Shown here one piece after another: positions 35,076 to 42,997 of a stretch of 64,000 bases of DNA. The stretch spans positions 1 to 64,000 of the forward strand of contig JAYWHX010000041.1 in assembly GCA_043777375.1 (NCBI GenBank). Direction: 5' to 3'. The stretch comes from TH-plancto1 sp043777375. Lineage in GTDB: Bacteria > Planctomycetota > Planctomycetia > Planctomycetales > Planctomycetaceae. Under the pieces are notes generated by a model. It did no database searches and was not told the DNA's origin. It was given only the letters and a program-made list of their open reading frames with translations. Positions within the stretch are counted from its first letter, which is position 1. Every line of letters starts with the position of its first letter. Position numbers and translations under genes: made by a program.

Positions 35076-37527
35076 TAACGCGATAGACTTCGAAGAGGAT
35101 CACGGCTCGTTGATCCTCAGAGCTCGAATTCAACAGGTCGGGAGCCCAGCGGAGGACTTCGGCTTGCTTCTCAGGAGCGATCGAATTTAGCTGCGTCAGC
35201 TGGCGTCGGTTATCGTCGATCAGCACACCGGACTCGACCAGTGCCTGAAACCGCGACGGATGCACGAAATCGGTGTACCGATACGTGGTCCGATACCGCA
35301 GGATCTCGCTCCAGTTCACGACGATGTGCGTGATCCCGCGCTCGTGCCAAGTGTCGAGAATCTCCTTCGCAGACCGCAGGTGTTGATTGGTAGCGAGGGT
35401 ATTCGGCAAGCCCTCGCTACAGTCGCGTTCGAAGATCGAGTGGTCAAAGACCGTGTTGTATTCATAGGGGAACGCGGCATCGAACATCGCGGCCTCGCCG
35501 ACGAACAGTACCTTGTCGGTCGGGGCCAGCTGCAAGCTCTCGACGAAGGCGATGCACGGCGTTTTGGCCAGCTCGCGGAGTGCCTGCATCTCCATGAGGT
35601 ACGAGTTGTTCCCGCCCAACGGGCTGGTGGCCAAAGCGAGGTTAAACAGGACGACGGAGAAGACCGGCACTGCGATCACTCCACGCAGGACGGCGTAGAC
35701 CTCTCCCGAGCGGTTCGGCATGAACTCCTCGACCGCCTCCCACAGTGCGGCCAGACCCGCCCCGGCCAGCAGGCTCAGCAGCGGCAACATCGGCACCCAG
35801 AAGCGGTCGAGGCGATGCGTGAGGAATTGCCAAGTCAGGAAGAGCCAGAGCGAGTAAGCGACGGCGAGGAGCAGCACGCGAGTGCCATTCGTAGCGTGGG
35901 CTTTAGCCCACGCGTCACGCGAGGCCACGATCTCGCGTGGGCTCAAGCCCACGCTACGGTTTGAGCGCCAGATCGCGAACACTGCGGCCACCGCCAGCGA
36001 CAGATACAGCGCCGACTGCCAATCGCTTCCCAGGAACACATCCCACAGCCGGTCGCGCGTGTCTCGGGCCACCCAGCCGACTCCCGTGATGTCCTTCAGC
36101 GGCAGCGGGTGACCGGCCTTCCACTTGGCATTCGAAGCCTCGTCCCAGTCAGCCCCACCGAAGACGGAATACAGCAGCGGGTAGACGGGGTTTCCCGTCT
36201 CGCACAGGTTCTTGCCGAGCCATGGACCGAAGGTGGCGAGGACGCCGACTGTGTAGAGGAAGGCGAGCCGAAGTGCAGGACGGTCACGCTTGCCCGTCCG
36301 TCCTTCTGGCGCGAGACTGCCAGGACGGACGGGCCAAAGTGCCCGTCCGACGACGAGTGCTCCCAACGGGATCACCACCGTTAACACAGCTGGGTATTTG
36401 CACGCCGCTGAGGCTCCGGCGAGGAGGCCAGTGAGTATGGTCCAGCGGCGAGCGGACCGAGCGTCAGTCGCTTCCATCGATCGCAAAGCCGCGAAGAACG
36501 TCGCGAAGAGAAAGCACGCCAGTCCCCCCTCGGCGTAGGCGATAATCGAGATGCGGTAGATCCACGGGCAGGTCAAATGCACCAGGACCGCGAACCAACC
36601 CGCCGCAGTCCCGAGCCAGCGACGGGCGGCGACAAACAGTCCCAGCGCGGTCAGTGGGGCAAATGCAGCCAGCACTGCCTGCCCCACCAGAGCCCCCCGA
36701 AACCAGTCGCCTCGCAGAATCATCCCAGAGAGACAGAGCATCTCGGTCAGGAAGGGAAAGCTGGTATAGACATTGTGCGGCAGCATCTCGACCTGCCCCC
36801 GCAGGGAGAACTCCTTGGCCCCTTCGAGGTGGTACTCCTTCACATCAAAATCGTTGGGCGGCTGAAGTGCCCCCAGCAACATGGCCAGCAGAAACGGAGC
36901 GATCACAATGGCACAGGCCACTCCCAGCCCCGACCAGATCGCAGGGGTGGAGCGGACCCCCTTGTCTGCTCTCTGCTTCGCCGACCAGCACCTCATCACG
37001 GAGAGCAAGACTGGCCCCACCCCCAGGCACCAAAACACACCTGACCACATCACCCCGCACAGCCCCAACAACAGCGTCAGAGTTCCCCAAGCTGCGATTC
37101 CAGTCACGAGCGACCAATACAACCGCTCCAGATCAGTCCCTTGTTCGGCGTATGGGAGTGGGCTTGCCAAGCCAGCCCCTGACTCACGCGTTGGGCAGGG
37201 ATAGAGTTGATCAACGATCAAATACCCCCAGCCCCAGCTGAAGAGCAAAATCAGTCCCGCCCCAGCCAACAGGTCCAATCGCTCAGGGAAATACAGCCAC
37301 CCGGAAGGACGAACTGGCTCGTTCGAATTCTCGGTGAAGGAGAAGTACTCTCCCAGCAAATCCGGAACCGCAATCCACAAGTCGCGCCGACTGTATTCGG
37401 AGTTGTTCTGCAACGTCTCTGACGAGAACCACACGATCCCACCGTAGATCGCTGCCACTGCGATCAACCAGCCGATCATCAATTGCCATGTGCGCTTGCG
37501 GGTCGGTGGCGAGGTGGGTGATGTCAT
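35068..37527 (-). CDS. GT-C-type membrane glycosyltransferase (PMT/ArnT-like), with embedded palindromic elements
   Basis: 819 aa with about 13 hydrophobic segments. A large first periplasmic loop is followed by NDFDVKEYHLEGAKEFSLRGQVEMLPHNVYTSFPFLTEML, matching the Asp-bearing first loop and second acidic motif of GT-C mannosyl/arabinosyl transferases. WIYRISIIAYAEGGLACF and FWVPMLPLLSLLAGAGLAAL are core helices. The C-terminal soluble part has IAFVESLQLAPTDKVLFVGEAAMF and FDHSIFERDC. It would transfer a sugar from a polyprenyl phosphate at the outer face of the inner membrane. Two palindromic elements lie inside the frame (35890-35958 and 36278-36348) and add residues in loops without breaking it. 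The sugar and acceptor are unknown. Confidence 0.75.
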   Translation of the reverse strand: MTSPTSPPTRKRTWQLMIGWLIAVAAIYGGIVWFSSETLQNNSEYSRRDLWIAVPDLLGEYFSFTENSNEPVRPSGWLYFPERLDLLAGAGLILLFSWGWGYLIVDQLYPCPTRESGAGLASPLPYAEQGTDLERLYWSLVTGIAAWGTLTLLLGLCGVMWSGVFWCLGVGPVLLSVMRCWSAKQRADKGVRSTPAIWSGLGVACAIVIAPFLLAMLLGALQPPNDFDVKEYHLEGAKEFSLRGQVEMLPHNVYTSFPFLTEMLCLSGMILRGDWFRGALVGQAVLAAFAPLTALGLFVAARRWLGTAAGWFAVLVHLTCPWIYRISIIAYAEGGLACFLFATFFAALRSMEATDARSARRWTILTGLLAGASAACKYPAVLTVVIPLGALVVGRALWPVRPGSLAPEGRTGKRDRPALRLAFLYTVGVLATFGPWLGKNLCETGNPVYPLLYSVFGGADWDEASNAKWKAGHPLPLKDITGVGWVARDTRDRLWDVFLGSDWQSALYLSLAVAAVFAIWRSNRSVGLSPREIVASRDAWAKAHATNGTRVLLLAVAYSLWLFLTWQFLTHRLDRFWVPMLPLLSLLAGAGLAALWEAVEEFMPNRSGEVYAVLRGVIAVPVFSVVLFNLALATSPLGGNNSYLMEMQALRELAKTPCIAFVESLQLAPTDKVLFVGEAAMFDAAFPYEYNTVFDHSIFERDCSEGLPNTLATNQHLRSAKEILDTWHERGITHIVVNWSEILRYRTTYRYTDFVHPSRFQALVESGVLIDDNRRQLTQLNSIAPEKQAEVLRWAPDLLNSSSEDQRAVILFEVYRVIP
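35890..35958. repeat. 69-bp palindromic element inside the GT-C coding sequence
   Basis: Arms at 35890-35914 and 35934-35958 match as reverse complements at 24 of 25 positions. Each arm is itself a hairpin (GTGGGCTTTAGCCCAC and GTGGGCTCAAGCCCAC). The length is exactly 23 codons and the ends fall on codon boundaries of the gene, giving residues 524-546. Confidence 0.85.
36278..36348. repeat. Second palindromic element inside the GT-C coding sequence
   Basis: Arms at 36278-36304 and 36322-36348 are imperfect reverse complements with a few mismatches. The right arm is a near-perfect hairpin (GGACGGGCCAAAGTGCCCGTCC). The encoded segment is the Arg/Pro/Gly-rich VRPGSLAPEGRTGKRDRPAL between two membrane helices. 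Confidence 0.7.
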
Positions 37528-38059
37528 GGGATCAAGCGACGCCGAGTGTCACGGGCACAGAAGAGGCTCACTGGAGGGCAAGCTGCTCTTACAGCAGCTG
37601 CGTTTTGAGTGGCAGCGGACGTTAGCACGGATGTGTCTCTCCATACAAGAACCGCTTCCGTTAATGGTCAACCGGGTCTTGGCAGAGACGCAGAGCAGCC
37701 CAAGGATTGACCGAAGAGCAGCAGCTGGGAGAACCCGGTTTATGCCTCTCCCGATGTCGCAATGCCTTCCTACTGAGGAGCAGGCGGGAGGCAGTCGGCT
37801 TCGAAGCCAGAGCCATTCGTCGGGGATTGACAGCCTGATGTCAATCCTCCAGAAGGTGTCACGCAGAGGAGCTGGCCTGTGAGTTTTTCTCTTTGCCCTC
37901 TGCGCCTCTACGTGACAGATATATTTGGAATGGTTGAGATCAAACTCAACACAAAACTTGAATCAGTGAGTCTGAATCTCAAGGCTTTCGATTCTGCTCT
38001 CTGGCATTTATCGCCACTCAGTCGCGATTCGCATGATCAGCCAGACGACGCGGGCGAAG
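37528..38059. other. 530-bp intergenic region with a dispersed repeat
   Basis: No gene is supportable. The middle (37808-37925) is a repeat whose diverged second copy lies in opposite orientation near 45901-46020. The part next to 37528 should hold the promoter of the GT-C gene. Confidence 0.5.
37808..37925 (+). repeat. Dispersed repeat, copy 1
   Basis: It contains GCCAGAGCCATTCGTC, CCTCCAGAAGGTGTCACGCA and CTCTGCGCCTCTACGTGACA. The same words, in the same order and with small changes, occur on the minus strand at 45901-46020. The GTGTCACGCAGAG and CTCTGCGCCTCTACGTGACA blocks are inverted relative to each other, so each copy is also an inverted repeat. Confidence 0.65.
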
Positions 38060-41000
38060 CTAATCCACAAAGACAAACTGATTCGAGTTCCACAGCACCC
38101 GCCAGACGCTGCCCATGCCGTGTTCGCTGGCCAGTTGTGAGAGGATCTTCTGGTCTTCCGGCAAGATCGGGCGAGAGAAGCAGGCATACCAAGCATCGGC
38201 CACTTGGTCGTCGAGTGATTGGGAATAGAGTTTCGCTCTCTCTTCTGCCAAGCGCCCCGCTGTCAGCATGAACGCATCGTTCCACAGTGACAGCGCTTGG
38301 AGCGGAGAGGCCGATTCGTTGCGGCGTTCGACCTGCATGGAGGGGTCAGCACAATCGAGGCTGGCCATGAAGGGTTCGGGCTGGGACCGCACGAGAAAGC
38401 GGTACACCGACCGGCGAAAGCAACTGGGGTCGTTCGGGTCGTGCAGGTGGTATTCGTAATGCGGCGAGTGCTCGGGCTTCTCGATGACGAAGTCCTGAAA
38501 GCTGGGGCCGTACATCTGCCTGTTGAGTAACCCAGCTGTGGCCAAGACGCCGTCGCGCAGTGGCTCGGCTTCGAGGCGGCGGCGATTCATCCGCCACAGC
38601 AGCCGGTTGTCGCTGTCAATCTCAGCCATCGCAGGATCGATCGTCGAGACCTGGCGATAGGCGGCGCTCATCACAATCGCGCGGTGCAGTTGCTTGAGTG
38701 ACTGATGCTCGCGCAGGTCACACGCCAGCCAGTCGAGCAACTCCGGATGCGACGGCAATCCCCCGTTCTTCCCGAAATCGTTCGTGGTCTCGACCAGTCC
38801 GCGACCAAAGTGGTACTGCCAAACTCGGTTCACAGCTGATCGCCACGTCAGCGGGTTGTCGGGGGACGCGATCCAGCGGGCAAGGGCCGCGCGACGTTCG
38901 CCTTCCTTGTGATCGGCGGGGAGATCGAATCGTGCAGCAAGAACAGTCACCGCTGAGATCGCACCTGGACCGACCTCTTCCAAGGGTTGGGTGACGCTGC
39001 CACGCGCGAGGCGAAAAATCGGACGCGGCTTTCCGCCATTGGCTCCAGTTCCGGTGAATGAGCCGCTGCCCGTGTGGACCGAACCAACATATGCGACCAA
39101 AGGACGGGGGTGACTCATCAACTCTTCGAAGCTCCCCTTGGCTTCTTGGCTCAGTCTTGCCCGCTCTGCCCGCTCCTCGGGAGTCATCGATTCATTAACC
39201 AGACGAGCTCGATCGGCTCGACCTGTTGCAAGGCGTTCAGCGACTTCCCGATCTGGACCCGGAAAGAGCCCATCGGTGAGATTCCGGCGCCCCCAGCGAG
39301 GGCTGGCCTCGATAGAATCAAGCGAAGTGACACTGGCGTGCAAGGCCACGTTTTGGTTGTCGACACCGAGTGCCTCTAACTCGGCGAGTGCGAAGATGTA
39401 ATCATCCTTCCACCTCAAGGCCAGCTTCGAGGCCGTGACACGAATCGCCATTCCAGATAGCGGATCAAATTGAATCCGCACAGCGTTCAGATCCGCTTGG
39501 CTGATTATCTTCTCTGCGACCGTTCTCACGTTCAATTTGAAGGCTGCATCGTCAGCGACTTGAACGCGATACTCTGTCGGAAACCCGAAGCCATCTCCGA
39601 TGTCGTTGAAGTCGTCGCGCGCAGGTCGCAGGATAATCTCATGAATGATCAGGCTCTGTGGAAGATCGACTTGCACCCACTTCTCAACATCTGGGCGAAG
39701 CTCAATTCCACTGTGCCAGCCGAACTCGACAGGAGACCGATTCGACATCTCCGCCTGCTTGATGAGAGCCAGTAGACTCTTGTCGATTTCAACGAGTTTT
39801 TCGCCAGCGCGAGTCCGCATGGACTGCTCAATTTCAGCTTGCCGGATAGAATTTGCCTTCCTCTTTTGGATCGTCAGATTTCGACGAGCGGTCACTTCCG
39901 GATCGCGATCATACGCTCGATCAGTCCGATCGACGGCTGCGAACACGCCTTGCAGGGCGTAGTAATCTTCCTGGCTGATGGGGTCGAACTTGTGGTTGTG
40001 GCACTGGGCACATTGCACGGTCAGGCTGCAAAATGACTGGATGGTGTTAGTGATCATGTCATCACGGTCGAGGTGGCGGGCGATCTTGCCATCGGTCTTG
40101 GACTCGGGGACTTCGGCGTGACCGATGAAGTCCCATGGCCCGGCGGCAATGAAGCCGAGCCCTTCGATGCCATCCGCTGTGCCGGGGTACAGCACATCGC
40201 CTGCGAGTTGCTCCTCGATAAAGCGCCGGTACGGTCGGTCCTCGTTGAGCGCCCGGATCACATAGTCTCGGTACGGCCACGCATTGAGCCGCAGCTTGTC
40301 CTTGTCATACCCGTGCGTCTCGCCGAAATGGACCACATCGAGCCAGTGCCGCGCCCAGCGTTCGCCGTAACCGGGGTTGTCGAGCAGGCGGTTGACGAGC
40401 CGCTCGTAGGCATTCGGCTCGCTGTCAGCGAGGAAGGCTTGCACCTCGTCCGGTGTCGGTGGCAGCCCGATGAGGTCGAAGCTCAACCGGCGGATGAGCG
40501 TCGTGCGGTCGGCTTCGTCGGAGGGGGTGAGGCCAGCCTTGACCTGGGCCTGTTGGAGGAAGGCGTCGATTGTCGCCTTTTTCTCCGAAAAAGGACGCTC
40601 TTTGTGGAGGGGCGGCAGGGTCAGGAGGCTTTGCGCATGGCCCTGTGACTGGATGTCCTCGCCCTTACGTTCCGGGCCTTCCGCAGAGTCTTCAGACCCG
40701 GGCACCCGACGCTCTTTTTCGGAGAAAAAGGCGACAGTCGGCACCTCCGGCCGCTTCAGCGGTTGAAACGACCACCAGTCGGTGACCTCGTGTCGACGAT
40801 CCCGGAGCGGCGCCGCTGGCCAGTTCGCCCCCGCTAAGATCCACTCGCGAATCGTCTCGCGCTCCGCTGTTGTGAGGGGAGCAGCCCCCTTCGGCATGTC
40901 GGGTGTATCACCGGTAATCTGCTGCCAGAGGAGGCTCTCTTCAAGTTTTCCGGGCACGATGGCCGGGCCAGTGTCACCGCCTTGGAGAGCGGCTTCGCGG

Positions 41001-41311
41001 ACTTCCAGCGACAGCTCGCCCTTGCCCTCGGCAGCGTCATGACACTGGATACAACGTCGTTCGAGGATGCGGATGGCAGAGGCATCGTCAGCGGAGAGCG
41101 GTAGGCAAGAGCAGAGAACGGCGAGTAGAACGGCCCGTGAGACGGATCTCCTTGTCCGTTGCCACCGGGAGCGGCAGGCGTCAGCCTGTCGAGGCGTGGA
41201 ACGTCGGGACGCGTTGCATTCATCGCGGGAGTCTCGGCAGGCTGACGCCTTGCCGCTCTCGGGCATCAGCCTCTGATTGACGGAGTACGAACGATGGAAC
41301 AGACTGTGCAT
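38060..41311 (-). CDS. PSCyt1-DUF1549-DUF1553 (PSD1) planctomycete cytochrome-type protein
   Basis: 1083 aa from the ATG at 41311, chosen for AGGAG six bases upstream. The signal peptide core RAVLLAVLCSCLPLSA lies unusually far in, behind an Arg-rich segment created by a palindromic element. Domains: a c-type haem site (ILERRCIQCHD) in PSCyt1; DUF1549 with IDAFL, RRLSFDLIGLPPTPDEV, GERWARHWLDVVHFGETHGYDKD and a second CAQCHNHKFDPISQEDYY haem-like motif; a discoidin-like middle region (WVQVDLPQSLIIHEIILRPA); and DUF1553 at the end (ALARWIASPDNPLTWRSAVNRVWQYHFGRGLVETTNDFG, NESASPLQALSLWND). It is periplasmic. The family usually pairs with DUF1501, which is absent here. A second palindromic insert lies between PSCyt1 and DUF1549. 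Confidence 0.92.
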   Translation of the reverse strand: MHSLFHRSYSVNQRLMPESGKASACRDSRDECNASRRSTPRQADACRSRWQRTRRSVSRAVLLAVLCSCLPLSADDASAIRILERRCIQCHDAAEGKGELSLEVREAALQGGDTGPAIVPGKLEESLLWQQITGDTPDMPKGAAPLTTAERETIREWILAGANWPAAPLRDRRHEVTDWWSFQPLKRPEVPTVAFFSEKERRVPGSEDSAEGPERKGEDIQSQGHAQSLLTLPPLHKERPFSEKKATIDAFLQQAQVKAGLTPSDEADRTTLIRRLSFDLIGLPPTPDEVQAFLADSEPNAYERLVNRLLDNPGYGERWARHWLDVVHFGETHGYDKDKLRLNAWPYRDYVIRALNEDRPYRRFIEEQLAGDVLYPGTADGIEGLGFIAAGPWDFIGHAEVPESKTDGKIARHLDRDDMITNTIQSFCSLTVQCAQCHNHKFDPISQEDYYALQGVFAAVDRTDRAYDRDPEVTARRNLTIQKRKANSIRQAEIEQSMRTRAGEKLVEIDKSLLALIKQAEMSNRSPVEFGWHSGIELRPDVEKWVQVDLPQSLIIHEIILRPARDDFNDIGDGFGFPTEYRVQVADDAAFKLNVRTVAEKIISQADLNAVRIQFDPLSGMAIRVTASKLALRWKDDYIFALAELEALGVDNQNVALHASVTSLDSIEASPRWGRRNLTDGLFPGPDREVAERLATGRADRARLVNESMTPEERAERARLSQEAKGSFEELMSHPRPLVAYVGSVHTGSGSFTGTGANGGKPRPIFRLARGSVTQPLEEVGPGAISAVTVLAARFDLPADHKEGERRAALARWIASPDNPLTWRSAVNRVWQYHFGRGLVETTNDFGKNGGLPSHPELLDWLACDLREHQSLKQLHRAIVMSAAYRQVSTIDPAMAEIDSDNRLLWRMNRRRLEAEPLRDGVLATAGLLNRQMYGPSFQDFVIEKPEHSPHYEYHLHDPNDPSCFRRSVYRFLVRSQPEPFMASLDCADPSMQVERRNESASPLQALSLWNDAFMLTAGRLAEERAKLYSQSLDDQVADAWYACFSRPILPEDQKILSQLASEHGMGSVWRVLWNSNQFVFVD
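40571..40736. repeat. 166-bp inverted-repeat element inside the PSD1 gene
   Basis: A 23-bp perfect inverted repeat at 40571-40593 and 40714-40736 flanks about 120 bp. It encodes a Glu/Ser/Lys-rich stretch between VPTV and IDAF where relatives normally have only a short linker. The reading frame stays open through it. Confidence 0.8.
41165..41263. repeat. Inverted-repeat element at the 5' end of the PSD1 gene
   Basis: The arms (41169-41188 and 41238-41258) match as reverse complements apart from one extra base, and each holds a small palindrome (AGGCGTCAGCCT; AGGCTGACGCCT). The element falls between the start codon and the signal-peptide core and is translated as an Arg/Ala/Cys-rich segment. 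Confidence 0.7.
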
Positions 41312-41463
41312 GCTGGTCTCCTGCACCAAGCCATGGCAGGCTTGGATAATTCATTCTGAGAGGCGCAATCCACATGAGCAAGCTCGAAGTATCTGTAACC
41401 AGTTTGCCATGGGCGTGATACCAATCGGATCGTCGGTTTCCTAGATGTCTTAAGGAGTGTCGG

Positions 41464-42234
41464 ATGTTTCTTCGATTGCCGGTCGTCGCCCTGAGCCTCG
41501 TGTTGATATTTTCGCGTGCAATCACTGCTGCGGATCTCCCAGGTGTGGCGGTGGTGGAATTGTTTACCTCCGAGGGGTGCAGCAGTTGTCCTCCGGCGGA
41601 TCTGGTCTTGGGGCGACTGGTCGAACAGCAGGCGAAGACTCCCAGCGAGGTGTACTGTCTCACGTTTCATGTCGACTACTGGGATGACCTGGGGTGGCCA
41701 GACCGATTTGCCGATCGACGGTTTACGGAACGGCAACGGCTGTACGGAGCCGCTTTCAAAAGTGAGCGCATCTACACGCCGCAAATGGTCGTGAACGGGC
41801 AGGCCGAGTTCGTCGGTTCCAATCGCAAACTTGCCTTGCAAGCCATTACAGAGGCCCAGACTACAGCTGCTGAAGTCGAGATCACCCTGTCCACACAACC
41901 AGTCGCAGGCGGCAAACTGAAGGTGCATTTCGATTTGTCGGAGTCGGTCGCGGGCCGTGTCGTGCAAGTTGCCATCGTGGAGACAGGACTGGAAACCAAG
42001 GTCAAACGCGGCGAGAATGCCGGTTCGACGTTGAAGCATGCCAACGTCGTTCGAGGCTGGGAGAGTGTTGACCCGCAGACCGCCAAGTCGGGCGACGTGA
42101 TCATCTCACTCCCGCGAGGAATCGACTGGGCACAGACTCGAGTGATCGCCTTTGTGCAGGAACAGCCATCCATGCGAGTGCTGGGTGCCTGCCAGACGGA
42201 TTTTATTGATGCTGTACAACCCGCAGGTCGGTGA
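41464..42234 (+). CDS. DUF1223 family secreted thioredoxin-like protein
   Basis: 256 aa with AAGGAG seven bases before the ATG and a signal peptide (LPVVALSLVLIFSRAITAA). The DUF1223 signature is VVELFTSEGCSSCPPADLVL with a CxxC pair (Cys39, Cys42), then FHVDYWDDLGWPDRFA and RIYTPQMVVNGQAEFVGS, as in a thioredoxin-like fold with the usual cis-Pro (TPQ). The C-terminal part, about 110 residues, is a beta-sandwich-like extension. It is probably a periplasmic redox-active or binding protein; biochemical role is not established. Divergent from the PSD1 gene. Confidence 0.88.
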   Translation: MFLRLPVVALSLVLIFSRAITAADLPGVAVVELFTSEGCSSCPPADLVLGRLVEQQAKTPSEVYCLTFHVDYWDDLGWPDRFADRRFTERQRLYGAAFKSERIYTPQMVVNGQAEFVGSNRKLALQAITEAQTTAAEVEITLSTQPVAGGKLKVHFDLSESVAGRVVQVAIVETGLETKVKRGENAGSTLKHANVVRGWESVDPQTAKSGDVIISLPRGIDWAQTRVIAFVQEQPSMRVLGACQTDFIDAVQPAGR

Positions 42235-42265
42235 TCAGGAGTCGTCCAAGAATAAGTCTCTGTCA

Positions 42266-42320
42266 GAGTCGCCTTTCGCTCCGCAAAAGAGCGATCTTTC
42301 GCGAGCGAAAGGCGACACTC
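42266..42320. repeat. Intergenic inverted repeat
   Basis: GTCGCCTTTCGCTC at 42268-42281 is repeated as its exact reverse complement at 42303-42316, with CGCAAAAGAGCG-type inner pairing. It resembles the arm sequence of the element in the PSD1 gene (GTCGCCTTTTTCTC), so the two may be related. It lies between the DUF1223 and ASCH genes. Confidence 0.65.
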
Positions 42321-42359
42321 GTTGCCTGTCGGTGATCACTCGACGAGAACTGCGACCTC

Positions 42360-42797
42360 ATGAACAACCTCCCGAACCATCTCGCCTTCGGCATCCAGCA
42401 ACCGTGGGCGGAACTGATCCTGCGAGGGATCAAGACGATCGAGGTTCGTCGGCTGCCGCTACGCCCCGGTGGACCAATTTACTTGTACGCCTCGAAGCAG
42501 CCGTCGAAGGCGGCTTATGCGACGGCAGCTGCGGAGAAGTACGGTCTTGAAATTGAGAAGCTGCCACGGGGAGTTTTGGTGGGGACGATTGAGGTCGCCC
42601 AGTGTCGCCCCACAACGCCGGAAGATGTGGCTGCGGCCTGTGTTCCGGAGGATTTCCTGCTGCGGATGAATGCTTGGGTCATCGGGCAGGCGACCCGCTT
42701 GGAATCGCCACAACCGATACTCAACCCGCCGTTTGGGATGTGGTTCTACCCCTTCGCCCAGCGGGGGGCTAACAAACGACGGCGAGATCGGGAATAA
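42360..42797 (+). CDS. ASCH-domain-like protein
   Basis: 145 aa. AFGIQQPWAELILRGIKTIEVRRLPLRPGGPIYLYASK matches the start of ASCH/PUA-like domains (IxxPWAxLIxxGxKTIExR), followed by GVLVGTIEVAQCRPTTP and a C-terminal WFYPF. ASCH domains bind RNA or nucleotides and include a modified-nucleoside amidohydrolase. No signal peptide and no clear Shine-Dalgarno. The neighbour downstream is an RNA methyltransferase, which loosely fits an RNA-related role, but they are 200 bp apart. Confidence 0.75.
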   Translation: MNNLPNHLAFGIQQPWAELILRGIKTIEVRRLPLRPGGPIYLYASKQPSKAAYATAAAEKYGLEIEKLPRGVLVGTIEVAQCRPTTPEDVAAACVPEDFLLRMNAWVIGQATRLESPQPILNPPFGMWFYPFAQRGANKRRRDRE

Positions 42798-42860
42798 TAC
42801 GGAAGTTATCAGCCATCAGCTTTCAGCGGGCAGCCAGAGGGCTAACGGCGGATACGAAAC

Positions 42861-42883
42861 GCCACCCCGCTTGTCGGGGTGGC
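42861..42883. repeat. Hairpin GCCACCCCG/CGGGGTGGC between ASCH and methyltransferase genes
   Basis: A 9-bp perfect stem with a five-base loop lies 64 bp after the ASCH stop. It has no following T-run, so it is more likely a repeat than a terminator. It is flanked by CAGCTTTCAGC (42828) and GCTGGCTGAAAGCTGACAGC (42911), which are roughly inverted, so the whole of 42815-42950 is an inverted-repeat structure. Confidence 0.55.
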
Positions 42884-42997
42884 GGAACCTTCGGTGATTG
42901 AACTCTTCTGCTGGCTGAAAGCTGACAGCTAATCGCTGACAGCTCTCCTCTCCCCCTCGCCGGGATCGATTCCGGCGACTCACGAATTCAGGACATC

